Positions 16,203 to 25,243 of a stretch of 60,914 bases of DNA are shown here, in pieces (position 1 is the first letter of the stretch; the number at the start of each line of letters is the position of its first letter). This DNA is from an uncultured Bacteroidales bacterium (GTDB lineage: Bacteria; Bacteroidota; Bacteroidia; Bacteroidales; Paludibacteraceae): positions 1 to 60,914 of the forward strand of contig CAKZZM010000003.1 of NCBI GenBank assembly GCA_937885465.1. The letters run 5' to 3'. The notes beneath the pieces are model-generated. The model had not been told where the DNA came from, made no database searches, and saw nothing but the letters and a program-made list of their open reading frames with translations. The translations under genes and the position numbers were made by a program.

Positions 16203-16850
16203 TCAACTTTCAACTATTTCTATTATCGCCTGTTCCGGATTGGCAGAACGGAAGACGCTACTGCCTGCAACAAGCACATCAGCTCCAGCTTCAAATATCT
16301 GCGCCGCATTGGCTGATGTAACACCACCGTCTATCTCAATAAGCGTGTGCAGACCTCTACTTACTATTTCCTTTTTCACCTCTTTAATTTTATCTATCGT
16401 TTCGGGAATGAATTTCTGTCCGCCAAACCCTGCAAAGACCGACATTAGCAGCACCATATCCACCTTATCAAGATAAGGAAATAATCGGTGATAATCAATG
16501 TCCGGATTTACCGTCAAGCATGTTCTTACCCCCTTGGCTTTTATCTTTTCCAATATCGGCATCGGGTCGTCAGTCGCCTCAAGATGAAAACCTACTGACC
16601 ACGCCCCCGCATCACAAAAACGCTCCACATAATCTTCGGGATGCACAATCATAAGATGCACATCAAGAGGTTTTTGGGCATACTGCCGCAGCGTTTCCAT
16701 AACAGGAAAACCGAAGGAGATATTAGGCACAAACCTGCCATCCATTACATCTACATGTATCCAATCTGCTTGAGATTGGTTGAGCATCCGAATCTGCTCA
16801 CCTAAACGAGAAAAATCAGCAGACAATATCGAAGGGGCTATCAGTCTCAT
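16203..16850 (-). CDS. rpe: Ribulose-phosphate 3-epimerase
   Basis: 215 residues, full length. The TIM-barrel motifs of Rpe are present: SILSADFSRLGEQ (8-20), HVDVMDGRFVPN (33-44) with the metal-binding His and Asp, the HLMIVHPE stretch with the second His, and IEIDGGVT followed by AGADVLVAGSSVF for phosphate binding. It interconverts ribulose 5-phosphate and xylulose 5-phosphate in the pentose phosphate pathway. The rpiB gene of the same pathway is 43 kb away in the window. A family A heptad array lies 10 nt before the ATG. Confidence 0.96.
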   Translation of the reverse strand: MRLIAPSILSADFSRLGEQIRMLNQSQADWIHVDVMDGRFVPNISFGFPVMETLRQYAQKPLDVHLMIVHPEDYVERFCDAGAWSVGFHLEATDDPMPILEKIKAKGVRTCLTVNPDIDYHRLFPYLDKVDMVLLMSVFAGFGGQKFIPETIDKIKEVKKEIVSRGLHTLIEIDGGVTSANAAQIFEAGADVLVAGSSVFRSANPEQAIIEIVES

Positions 16851-16860
16851 ATCAATTATT

Positions 16861-16902
16861 AAAGTTAAAAGTGGAAAGTTAAAAGTAGAAAGTCGAAAGC
16901 CT
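16861..16902. repeat. 7-bp repeat array, family A, before rpe
   Basis: Six heptads on the plus strand: AAAGTTA, AAAGTGG, AAAGTTA, AAAGTAG, AAAGTCG and the cap AAAGCCT, followed by AATTA as at the antiporter copy. Confidence 0.85.
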
Positions 16903-16941
16903 AATTACTAATGGTTTGCTAATTATAAAGTTATAAGTTAT

Positions 16942-17145
16942 TCACGAGGGTCTTGTGTGTTGCTTTTCAGAGCGGTGCGTAAATGCCAGCAAGCAATCAT
17001 AGCACAGACACGCATTGCCATATTGCTTATATATGCTCTGACTCTGCTCAGCCGTCAGTGTTACTGTAGCACAAGCACATTTTACTATTTCATCTTTTCT
17101 ACAGACAAAATTCTTGCCGCACGATGGACATTTAGCATTAATCAT
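16942..17145 (-). CDS. Cysteine-rich CWC family protein
   Basis: 67 residues with eight cysteines in the order C6xxC9, C15, C23xC25, C46xC48xxC51. This spacing matches the Cys_rich_CWC family (PF14375), a small putative zinc-binding protein of unknown function found in many bacteria. No signal peptide, so cytosolic. It lies in the leftward run upstream of rpe but is separated from it by a repeat array. Confidence 0.75.
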   Translation of the reverse strand: MINAKCPSCGKNFVCRKDEIVKCACATVTLTAEQSQSIYKQYGNACLCYDCLLAFTHRSEKQHTRPS

Positions 17146-17230
17146 AACCGATAGAGTTTTTAACTCTCAGCGTGCACGCCAAGTATTGATAATTGATGTT
17201 CTCTCATAATTAGACTATTCCCTTTCATCT

Positions 17231-19483
17231 TCAGATTTTTTGTAACACTGCAAACTTGAGTAACATCGTTTTCTTGCCTGCATTATCAAATTCAACCACC
17301 ACTCTGTCCGTTCCGTTCTCCTTGTATGCGTCCACTAAGGTCCCATCCCCAAATGATTTATGCCTCACTCTACTGCCGACAGGGAAAGGTGGAGTTATCT
17401 GTTCTCTCTCGGAAAGGTTATCTGCTTTGATTGGTGACAAGTGTTGTGGTTTAAAAGAGGGTGCATCCCCCCAATCGATATTCGAAGAAAAGAGCCTACT
17501 TGACGGATGGGAGACAGTCTGCTTTATTAGAAAACGGCTATCTATATCTTTCAAGAATCTTGAAGGTTCTTGGAAATTCTGCATTCCGTTTCGGAAACGT
17601 ATAACAGCGGAAGTTAGACGGCACACCTCTTTTGCACGAGTTAATGCCACATAGAATAGTCGTCTTTCCTCCTCTATATCTCTCTCGCTTTCCATACATT
17701 GCGCAGAGGGGAATAACTCCTCCTCCATCCCGACTATAATTACCGATCCGAACTCAAGCCCCTTGGCGGCGTGAATCGTCATTAGGGTTACGCGCTCTTT
17801 CTCGTCTTGCTTCTCGTCTTGATCGGTGAGTAACGCCACCTCAGCGAGGAAAGCACGAATGCCGGTATCTTCGTTCGCTTGAGTACGCAAAACAACAAAC
17901 TCGCGCAGCGCACTCATCAATTCCTCCACATTTTCCCATTTATCTCTCTCCTCCGCTGTGGCATCGAACAAGTAGTAATGCCTGAGCTTTATCTTCTCTA
18001 TAATGTTAGAAGCAAAAGTGTAAGCATCTTCCGTTTCAAGTGACTGCGCAAAAGAGCGAATCATAGCACCGAAGTTATACAACCTATCAGCCGTAGGACT
18101 ATTTACCGGCAGTCCGTATTGCTGAGGACTGCATACCACATCAAAAGGAACGACACCTTGCTCTGCCGCACAAAGCATCACCTTATCCATAGTAGTATTG
18201 CCTATCTTCCGTGACGGAAAATTTACTATTCTCAACAGCGACTCCGTATCACGAGGATTACTTATAAGTCGAAAATACGCAATCACATCCTTAACTTCCT
18301 TGCGCTGGTAGAACGAGACACTACCATAGATACGATACGGTACTCCTTGTTTTCTTAATTCATCCTCTATAACACGCGATTGCGCATTTGTTCGGTATAA
18401 GACGGCAATATCATCTAAACTTCTACCTTGCTTCTTGTCTTCGTTGATAAATTTAACTACCGCCGCAGCCTCATCTCTATCGGTGGAATAAGAATGTACC
18501 ATAATAGGCAATCCCTCTCCGCGCTCGGAATACACTTCTTTTGGTATCTGATGAATATTCTTCTTAATCAACGAATTGGCAGCACCTACGATATTCTTCG
18601 TCGAACGATAATTACGCTCCAACTTGAACAACCTACTTCCCTCATATTCGTTTTGGAACTGCAAAATATTTCTTATATCTGCCCCTCTAAAACCATATAT
18701 CGACTGCGCATCATCGCCCACAACGCATACAAAACCATCTTCTTTCTGCGAACACAATAGGCTTATTATCTTATACTGCGCATAGTTGGTGTCTTGGTAC
18801 TCGTCCACTAAAACATACTTGAAAAGATTTCTGTATTTTTCTCTCTTGTTCGGGAATTCGTTTAGCAAACGGTACATATTAAAGAGCAGGTCGTCAAAAT
18901 CCATAGCATTCGCCGCATGCAGCCTGTTTTGATAGACCTGATATATCTCGTCCATCCGATAGACGCGGTCATAATTATCTCTTAATCGGCAGTTGCTGTC
19001 ATGACCGTAATCCGCCGCAGTCTTCAGCATATTCTTTGCTTCGGAGATGCGACTTAAGACGAGCGAAGACTTATATATCTTCTCGTCTAACTGCATCTCT
19101 TTTATCAACTTTTTCACAAGTGATTTGCTGTCGGAAGTATCATAAATAGTGAAGTCGCGAGTGTAGCCGAGAAGAGAAGCTTCTTGCCTTAGAATACGCG
19201 AAAAGACGAAATGGAAAGTACCGGCTGTCAAAGAATAAGCCCCTTGATTCCCGATAAGATGAAGAATACGATTTCTCATCTCTCGTGCCGCCTTATTAGT
19301 AAATGTAAGTGCAAGAATATGATGCGACGGGATTCCATTGGCAATCAACCATGCTATTTTATATGTCAGAACGCGCGTCTTACCCGAACCCGCACCCGCT
19401 ATCACCAAATGCGGACCGGCTGAGTATGTTACCGCAGCATACTGAGCCTCATTTAGTTCTTCAAGCCAATTATCTTTTATCAT
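17231..19483 (-). CDS. UvrD/PcrA-type superfamily 1 DNA helicase
   Basis: 750 residues with all SF1A motifs: GAGSGKTRVL (30-39), LTFTNKAAREM, DEYQDTN, GDDAQSIYGFRGAD, LERNYRS, MTIHAAKGLEF and VALTRAKE. It unwinds DNA 3'-5' in nucleotide excision and mismatch repair or displaces RecA. Length and the C-terminal tail with a small beta module (VRHKSFGDGTLVDA) match the PcrA/UvrD branch of Bacteroidota. The start is within a 7-bp repeat that puts two further ATGs, in the other two frames, immediately upstream; the frame of this ATG is fixed by MIKDNWLEELNEAQ leading into the Q-motif. Confidence 0.93.
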   Translation of the reverse strand: MIKDNWLEELNEAQYAAVTYSAGPHLVIAGAGSGKTRVLTYKIAWLIANGIPSHHILALTFTNKAAREMRNRILHLIGNQGAYSLTAGTFHFVFSRILRQEASLLGYTRDFTIYDTSDSKSLVKKLIKEMQLDEKIYKSSLVLSRISEAKNMLKTAADYGHDSNCRLRDNYDRVYRMDEIYQVYQNRLHAANAMDFDDLLFNMYRLLNEFPNKREKYRNLFKYVLVDEYQDTNYAQYKIISLLCSQKEDGFVCVVGDDAQSIYGFRGADIRNILQFQNEYEGSRLFKLERNYRSTKNIVGAANSLIKKNIHQIPKEVYSERGEGLPIMVHSYSTDRDEAAAVVKFINEDKKQGRSLDDIAVLYRTNAQSRVIEDELRKQGVPYRIYGSVSFYQRKEVKDVIAYFRLISNPRDTESLLRIVNFPSRKIGNTTMDKVMLCAAEQGVVPFDVVCSPQQYGLPVNSPTADRLYNFGAMIRSFAQSLETEDAYTFASNIIEKIKLRHYYLFDATAEERDKWENVEELMSALREFVVLRTQANEDTGIRAFLAEVALLTDQDEKQDEKERVTLMTIHAAKGLEFGSVIIVGMEEELFPSAQCMESERDIEEERRLFYVALTRAKEVCRLTSAVIRFRNGMQNFQEPSRFLKDIDSRFLIKQTVSHPSSRLFSSNIDWGDAPSFKPQHLSPIKADNLSEREQITPPFPVGSRVRHKSFGDGTLVDAYKENGTDRVVVEFDNAGKKTMLLKFAVLQKI

Positions 19484-19501
19484 TTATCATTTACCATTTA
19501 A
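19481..19501. repeat. 7-bp repeat that overlaps the helicase start codon
   Basis: Three heptads CATTTAT, CATTTAC, CATTTAA on the plus strand, that is TTAAATG, GTAAATG, ATAAATG on the coding strand. Each copy supplies an ATG; the last is the helicase start. Confidence 0.75.
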
Positions 19502-19509
19502 TAGGGTTG

Positions 19510-19540
19510 CAAAGTTACATTTTTTTTTTGACATTTCAAA
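19510..19540 (-). promoter_or_regulatory. Promoter of the UvrD/PcrA helicase
   Basis: Minus strand: TTTG at 19537-19540, 19 nt, then TAACTTTG at 19510-19517, 26 nt before the ATG. Its TTTG box lies inside the spacer of the opposite promoter. Confidence 0.65.
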
Positions 19541-19557
19541 TAAATATTGTAATTTTG
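19527..19557 (+). promoter_or_regulatory. Promoter of the rRNA methyltransferase / tsaC / clc run
   Basis: Plus strand: TTTG at 19527-19530, 19 nt, then TAATTTTG at 19550-19557, about 40 nt before the start codon. It overlaps the divergent helicase promoter by 14 bp. Confidence 0.65.
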
Positions 19558-19597
19558 TAAGCGCGAACAATCACCACATATTACTTATCACACATAA

Positions 19598-20953
19598 TTG
19601 CTACCCTTTGATTTCATAGAACAGATGCGCCTATTGCTCGGCAGTGAGTTGGACGACTTTCTTGCCGCTCTGCGTCTCGACCGCGAGACATCGGTACGTG
19701 TAAACACTAAAGTCGAATTCGAATTGCTAAGTGTTCTGCAAGATGCCGGTTTAGAAGAAGTGCCGTGGTGCATGGAAGGTTACTATCTGCGCCGTCGCCC
19801 GCAGTTCACTCTCGACCCTCTCTTTCACGCCGGTGCTTATTATGTTCAGGAGCCGTCCTCAATGTTTCTTTCAGAGGTGGTGGAACAATTATTGCCGCAA
19901 GAGTCTGTTGTTTTAGACCTTTGCGCTGCCCCCGGGGGCAAGACAACACTACTAAGCGAATATGTCGGCGACAAAGGGCTTATTGTGAGCAACGAAGTGG
20001 TAAGGCAACGAGTATTTATCCTGTCGGAGAATGTGCAGAAATGGGGGAATGGCAATGTCGTTGTCACTCATAATCAACCCCGCGACTTCGGCGATGCACT
20101 CGAAAACGCCTTCGACTGCCTGCTCGTTGATGCTCCTTGTTCGGGAGAGGGGATGTTCCGCAAAGACGAAGGCTCTATTGATGAATGGAGCATAAGAAAT
20201 GTAGAAATGTGCGCGGCAAGGCAGCGGGATATTCTTCGCCACGCATGGCCTGCACTCAAACCGGGAGGACTGCTGATATACTCAACCTGCACCTACAACC
20301 GGCAAGAGAATGAAGATAATGCCGCTTTCATACGCGATGAATTAGGTGCAGATATCGTGAATATTGACTATGATAGCGAATGGGGCATAAAGGAAACAGA
20401 AGCCGGACTGCATTTCTATCCGCACCTGACAAGAGGTGAAGGCTTTTATATATGCGTATTACGCAAACACGATGCTCCATATACGCCTTTTACCGCCAAA
20501 CAGAAAAAATCGTCATTCAAGCAAACCGGCAATAAGGAGTTTATCCCGCTGATGCGGTCGTGGCTGCAAACGCCGGACAAATGGCACATACGGCTCAACG
20601 AACGTTTTGCTGATGCTTATCCGACGAAGTACCAACTTTTTATCGATTATTTATCTCAGCATTTCACTTGTGTTTCCACAGGTTTTGGCATTGGCGAGGT
20701 TCGCGGAAAATTCATGGCACCGCAGCATAGCCTTTCTATGCTTAAAGATTTTCGCAAAGAAGTGTTTCCTTGCGTCCCTCTCACTCTTGAGCAAGCCATT
20801 GACTACCTCCGCTCGGAAGCCTTGCCTCTGCATAATTTGCCATTTGGCACTCTGCTACTAACCTACCAAGATTGTCCGCTCGGATTCGCAAAGAATGTGG
20901 GCAACCACTGTAATAACCTCTACCCTAACGAATGGCGAATAAGAAACAAATAA
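19598..20953 (+). CDS. rRNA cytosine-C5 methyltransferase, RsmF/NOL1-NOP2-sun family
   Basis: 451 residues. SAM-binding motif DLCAAPGGKTT at 107-117; the two cysteines of RNA m5C methyltransferases are Cys181 in DAPCSGEGMFRK and Cys231 in STCTYN. The C-terminal 150 residues form the PUA-like module of RsmF-type enzymes. The start is a TTG: a stop codon TAA lies directly before it in frame, and the first ATG (19622) would remove LPFDFIEQ, which looks conserved. It probably methylates 16S rRNA. It overlaps the next gene by 22 nt. Confidence 0.9.
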   Translation: MLPFDFIEQMRLLLGSELDDFLAALRLDRETSVRVNTKVEFELLSVLQDAGLEEVPWCMEGYYLRRRPQFTLDPLFHAGAYYVQEPSSMFLSEVVEQLLPQESVVLDLCAAPGGKTTLLSEYVGDKGLIVSNEVVRQRVFILSENVQKWGNGNVVVTHNQPRDFGDALENAFDCLLVDAPCSGEGMFRKDEGSIDEWSIRNVEMCAARQRDILRHAWPALKPGGLLIYSTCTYNRQENEDNAAFIRDELGADIVNIDYDSEWGIKETEAGLHFYPHLTRGEGFYICVLRKHDAPYTPFTAKQKKSSFKQTGNKEFIPLMRSWLQTPDKWHIRLNERFADAYPTKYQLFIDYLSQHFTCVSTGFGIGEVRGKFMAPQHSLSMLKDFRKEVFPCVPLTLEQAIDYLRSEALPLHNLPFGTLLLTYQDCPLGFAKNVGNHCNNLYPNEWRIRNK

Positions 20954-21570
20954 AAACACCGAACGAAGGACAAACAGACTGCTTGCGCCACGTAAAAAGG
21001 GACTACGATTTAGACGATTTAAACGCGGCTGAAATGACACTTAAACGCGGCGGCATTATCCTCTACCCGACCGACACCGTCTGGGGCTTAGGCTGCGACG
21101 CTCGTCAGGATGAAGCGGTAAAACATTTATTCGAAATCAAAAAAAGAGCAGACGCAAAAGCAATGCTCTGCCTTATAGATTCAGCAGCAAGAATAACCCG
21201 ATTCGTAAAAGAGATGCCTTCGATGGCGTGGGACTTAATAGAACTTACGACCAAACCATTAACAATAATATACCCCGATGCCCGCAACCTCGCATCATCA
21301 CTTATTGCAGAAGACGGGTCAATAGGGATAAGAGTTACTTCCGACCCTTTCTGCCAAAAACTTTGCGAGCGGCTTAACGCACCGATAGTATCTACCTCTG
21401 CAAATATAGCAGGACAACCAACACCACGTTTCTTCAGCGATATTGATGAACAGATAATCGGTAGTGCCGACTATGTCGTAAAATACAGACAAGACGACAA
21501 CACACCGCACAAACCTTCTTCAATAATCAAACTCGAAATAACTAACGAGGTAAAAATAATAAGAGATTGA
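20932..21570 (+). CDS. Threonylcarbamoyl-AMP synthase (Sua5/YrdC/YciO family)
   Basis: 212 residues. The YrdC signature KRGGIILYPTDTVWGLGCDA runs from about residue 38; KRADAKAMLCLI and the PIVSTSANIAGQP stretch complete the family pattern. The enzyme makes threonylcarbamoyl-AMP from threonine, bicarbonate and ATP for the t6A37 modification of ANN-decoding tRNAs. The YciO branch is the main alternative. About 35 residues precede the usual start of the domain. The gene overlaps the rRNA methyltransferase by 22 nt and its TGA overlaps the next start codon. Confidence 0.88.
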   Translation: MANKKQIKTPNEGQTDCLRHVKRDYDLDDLNAAEMTLKRGGIILYPTDTVWGLGCDARQDEAVKHLFEIKKRADAKAMLCLIDSAARITRFVKEMPSMAWDLIELTTKPLTIIYPDARNLASSLIAEDGSIGIRVTSDPFCQKLCERLNAPIVSTSANIAGQPTPRFFSDIDEQIIGSADYVVKYRQDDNTPHKPSSIIKLEITNEVKIIRD

Positions 21571-23333
21571 ATCTTGATAAACTTATACGCTGGCGCGAAG
21601 CGCATATATCGGAGAAGCAGTTAGTGCTGCTTCTCAGTTTTGTAGTCGGTGTAGCAACTGCCATCGCCTCGTTTGTCCTCAAAACTTTTATATCACTTAT
21701 CAGGTTATTTGTAGAGCAAGTTCTCATTCGTGGCGAATATCGCTTTTGGTATCTTATAACGCCAATGATAGGCATCGCTCTTTCTGCCGCCTTTGTTCGC
21801 TATATAGTAAAAGACGATATCAGCCATGGTATAACAAAGATATTGTATGCCATCTCTCAGCGTAAATCCATCATCAAGGCACATAATATGTGGTCGTCGG
21901 TCGTTGGTTCAGCACTGACTATCGGTTTCGGCGGCTCTGTAGGTGCAGAGGCTCCTATCGTTCTCACCGGTGCCGCAATAGGTTCCAACCTCGCTAAGGC
22001 TTTTCGGCTTAACCAGCGGACAATGATGCTGATGATTGCCTGTGGTGCCGCCGGTGCTATCGGCGGAATATTCAAGGCCCCCATTGCCGGACTCGTTTTT
22101 ACTCTCGAGGTTCTGCTCATCGACCTCACAATGACCTCTGTGGCACCTTTGCTCATCGCCTCCGTTACCGCAACCACGCTATCTTATATATTCTCCGGCT
22201 CAACTCCTCTCTTTGAACTATCACAATACGAAGCGTTTACAATAGGTAAATTGCCTGTATATCTCATTCTCGGCGTAGTGTGCGGTTTAGTATCACTATA
22301 CTTCACGAGAGGTATGAATTTTCTTGAACAGACTTTCAAAAATCGAGTTAAAGACCCGCGACTGAAAGTAGTGATTGGCGGTCTTACCCTATCACTGCTT
22401 ATCTTTATCTTTCCCCCTCTGTACGGCGAAGGGTACGAGGTTATAACAGAGATTATCAACGGCAACTCTCTTTCCTCACTGTCAGGCTCGCCTTTTGCAG
22501 CTCTCGGAAACGGTTCGGGAATAATAATTCTCTATCTTATACTTATTATCTTACTCAAGATTGTGGCATCTGTTGCCACTAACGGAGGAGGTGGTGTTGG
22601 CGGTATATTCGCACCTTCACTCTTCGTTGGTTGCCTAACAGGCTTCGTCTTGGCAAGAACAATGAACTTGATTGGCTTTGAGATACAAGAAAACAACTTC
22701 GCCTTAGTCGGAATGGCAGGATTGATGTCAGGCGTGATGCACGCGCCGCTCACGGGCATCTTCCTTATAGCCGAACTGACGGGCGGATATCATCTTCTCA
22801 TCCCCCTCATGACCGTTAGCGTAACGGCTTATATTGTTATTCGCATCTTCGAACCCCACTCGCTCTACGCTATGCGGCTGGCGCAGAAAGGAGAACTGCT
22901 CACCCATAATAAGGATCGCTCCGTTCTCACACTGCTGAAGATGGATAATGTGCTTGAAACAGACCTCACCACTCTCTCGCCCGACATGACGCTCGGTGAA
23001 CTATGTAAGATTATTGCACTATCGAAGAGAAACATATTCCCGGTTATCGATGCAGAAGGAAAACTGCTTGGCATATTACTACTTGACGAGGTCAGAAACA
23101 TAATGTTCCAACCTCGTCTATACAAGCGTTTTCGCGTCTCTCAACTAATGACATCCCCCGCCGCTATCCTGCGGTACGATATGTCAATGGAAGAAGTGAT
23201 GACTATTTTTGAAGATACAGGAGCATGGAATCTTCCGGTAACCGACGAACAACGACGCTACTTGGGGTTTGTGTCAAAATCCAAAATCTTCAACTCTTAC
23301 CGCCGCGTCTTAGTCCATTTCAGCGAAGATTAA
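21567..23333 (+). CDS. ClC-family chloride channel/antiporter with C-terminal CBS pair
   Basis: 588 residues: a ClC membrane domain (about 1-430) and two CBS domains (about 445-575, with ITxDMTLGE-like and MSMEEVMTIFEDTG stretches). The conduction-pathway motif reads GGSVGAEAPIV, keeping the gating Glu in the position of E. coli GREGP. CBS domains usually sense adenine nucleotides. The start is a TTG that shares bases with the stop of the upstream gene (TTGA), a sign of translational coupling; no ATG is available near by. Whether it is a channel or a Cl-/H+ exchanger cannot be said. Confidence 0.9.
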   Translation: MNLDKLIRWREAHISEKQLVLLLSFVVGVATAIASFVLKTFISLIRLFVEQVLIRGEYRFWYLITPMIGIALSAAFVRYIVKDDISHGITKILYAISQRKSIIKAHNMWSSVVGSALTIGFGGSVGAEAPIVLTGAAIGSNLAKAFRLNQRTMMLMIACGAAGAIGGIFKAPIAGLVFTLEVLLIDLTMTSVAPLLIASVTATTLSYIFSGSTPLFELSQYEAFTIGKLPVYLILGVVCGLVSLYFTRGMNFLEQTFKNRVKDPRLKVVIGGLTLSLLIFIFPPLYGEGYEVITEIINGNSLSSLSGSPFAALGNGSGIIILYLILIILLKIVASVATNGGGGVGGIFAPSLFVGCLTGFVLARTMNLIGFEIQENNFALVGMAGLMSGVMHAPLTGIFLIAELTGGYHLLIPLMTVSVTAYIVIRIFEPHSLYAMRLAQKGELLTHNKDRSVLTLLKMDNVLETDLTTLSPDMTLGELCKIIALSKRNIFPVIDAEGKLLGILLLDEVRNIMFQPRLYKRFRVSQLMTSPAAILRYDMSMEEVMTIFEDTGAWNLPVTDEQRRYLGFVSKSKIFNSYRRVLVHFSED

Positions 23334-25153
23334 AAACTCCAACTAAGACCTATCATACAGTTAGCACGGGCTGCCTCGTAGCCATAGAATACCTGATAGG
23401 ACAAACTCTCCGTCCAAGCAAGGTAGTTATTCAGTTGCGCATAAACCGACAACCAACGGTTGACATTATACTGTACGCCAAGATTAAGATCAATCATCGG
23501 TCTGAGGTCTTGAGCCGAATAAGATGCCGCCTGAAGGTCATAAACGCACGCCATACGCCTACCCACAAACAGGTTATCTGAATAAACAGCCCATTTCCTG
23601 TTTATATTCACATCCACTCTCGCTCGTAAATCCCATTGAGGCAGGTCAAACACCACATCTGCAAGACCGCCAAGCGAAGTAAGAGCCTTGTTGATATAAT
23701 AATTTCCGCTGACATTAAGTTCCACAATATCACGCCAATGATAACCTATATCCGCACCAATCTTCCATGAAGATGTGTTTTGTAATTCGTGCTCATACTG
23801 TCCGAACACTTCTTGGCTAAACACATTAGCGTGCCTATCGAGCGTCAACTTGTAACCTGCGTGTAAATCTATAAGCAGCGTTGCATACGGGCGTATCTTA
23901 AAGCCGACTGTAGCATTCACAGGGGTGTATTCGCCCGATAGTTTGTCTTCATACAGACAGTTGAGCGAGCGATAGATATTCTCCCTGAACTCACCTCTTG
24001 CACCATTCGCCTCATATTGCCCCGTGACATTAGCATATACCGCGAGCCAGTTTTGCGTCAGGTCGGCTTCAAAACGCACATTTGGCGATATGCCCGCAAC
24101 CCTGCCTCTGCCGGCAGAGAAATCCAAATTGACTCCTGCATGCGCTCTTATGCGACTACCTATATACGAATAATACGGCTCGAGATGTATGCGGTGATTA
24201 TTAGCCGTGTGAAGCGAATCAGATGAGTAAAAACGATTCTGAATATCCGCCTCTATTCCGACATGATGGAAGTTGCTGCTCCAATCGAAGTTGCCCTGCG
24301 TGTGTATCTGGTGCTCCACTGCCTCATTAGGAGCAATAAATGCCTCATAACCGGTCTGAACACTATAATCAATATCCGCATTAGGCAAACTCTTAACACC
24401 TATACGGGTATCCACCGTCCAAAGCGACTGCTTATCTGCGGCTGCCATATCTTTCAGTTTTTTGACGCTATAATCGCAGGTAGAGGTGTTGTAGTACATA
24501 CCATATCGACTGAAAAAGTCGTTTCCGCCATCGGCACCAAAGAAGATAACCGCCGAAGACAACTGCTTCGCGAAGTCGAACCCTACCGAAGAAATAGACC
24601 TTGCCTTCAGCCCCCATTGAGCGAGGTGATCAGCATGCAAATCAAGAATAAGATCATTAGAAGAAGACTTCTCTTTCTGCTGCATTTGCGAATCTGTAAC
24701 ACGATAGTTAAAGGAGAACAAACTGTTAGCATGTCCTACACCTGCCTTCATAAAACCATGCAGCGGTTCAGAATGACGAAAATTAAGCGTGGAGAAACTG
24801 ATCTTGCGCACATTATAATCCATCTCTAACGGCGAGGTGAAATTTGAATACTCAGGCTTGCGCAATACTATCTGCGGTTCATACACACCCGGCTTCACCG
24901 CAATCTTTCCCGCCGCTTGAATAACAGGCTGAAACTCGCGCTCCACATATACCGTTCTCTCCACCTCTGCCTCTTTATCGGCAACGACAGCACTTTCTGT
25001 ATCGCTTGACACTCCTACATCAGATACCGCCGAAACGCTATCTGTCATGGTGCCTGTCGCTACGTTAGACTCCGGTGCCGTATTATCTTGGGCAAAAACC
25101 ACCGCACAAGGCAGTGCGAAAAATACTACTATATATATTATCTTCTTACGCAT
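23330..25153 (-). CDS. Outer-membrane beta-barrel protein paired with a TPR protein
   Basis: 607 residues with a cleaved signal (MRKKIIYIVVFFALPCAVVFAQ), an acidic Ala/Val/Thr/Ser-rich stretch (25-70), and then a long series of alternating amphipathic strands rich in Tyr, Phe and Asn that ends with a terminal Phe, as in outer-membrane barrels. It resembles TonB-dependent-receptor barrels, but I see no TonB box or plug domain before the barrel. It follows the large TPR gene by 90 nt of repeats; such pairs suggest an outer-membrane protein with a periplasmic scaffold. The substrate is unknown. Its stop overlaps that of the convergent ClC gene in the palindrome TTAA. Confidence 0.7.
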   Translation of the reverse strand: MRKKIIYIVVFFALPCAVVFAQDNTAPESNVATGTMTDSVSAVSDVGVSSDTESAVVADKEAEVERTVYVEREFQPVIQAAGKIAVKPGVYEPQIVLRKPEYSNFTSPLEMDYNVRKISFSTLNFRHSEPLHGFMKAGVGHANSLFSFNYRVTDSQMQQKEKSSSNDLILDLHADHLAQWGLKARSISSVGFDFAKQLSSAVIFFGADGGNDFFSRYGMYYNTSTCDYSVKKLKDMAAADKQSLWTVDTRIGVKSLPNADIDYSVQTGYEAFIAPNEAVEHQIHTQGNFDWSSNFHHVGIEADIQNRFYSSDSLHTANNHRIHLEPYYSYIGSRIRAHAGVNLDFSAGRGRVAGISPNVRFEADLTQNWLAVYANVTGQYEANGARGEFRENIYRSLNCLYEDKLSGEYTPVNATVGFKIRPYATLLIDLHAGYKLTLDRHANVFSQEVFGQYEHELQNTSSWKIGADIGYHWRDIVELNVSGNYYINKALTSLGGLADVVFDLPQWDLRARVDVNINRKWAVYSDNLFVGRRMACVYDLQAASYSAQDLRPMIDLNLGVQYNVNRWLSVYAQLNNYLAWTESLSYQVFYGYEAARANCMIGLSWSF

Positions 25154-25157
25154 CTTG

Positions 25158-25233
25158 AAAAATGAAAAATAAAAAATGAGAGGTTTAACTTTCTACTTTC
25201 TACTTTCGACTTTTAACTTTCTACTTTCTACTT
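25158..25233. repeat. Composite 7-bp repeat array before the outer-membrane barrel gene
   Basis: Starts 4 nt from the ATG with three heptads AAAAATG, AAAAATA, AAAAATG, then after a short gap a family A array (25186-25233) of about seven units TAACTTT, CTACTTT, CTACTTT, CGACTTT, TAACTTT, CTACTTT, CTACTTA. The AGGCTTT cap is missing. Confidence 0.8.
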
Positions 25234-25243
25234 AAGCAATCAC

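Noticed and set aside
24263..24829. Plus-strand frame of 188 codons over the barrel gene
   Set aside because: Antisense to the barrel; composition is that of a shadow frame.
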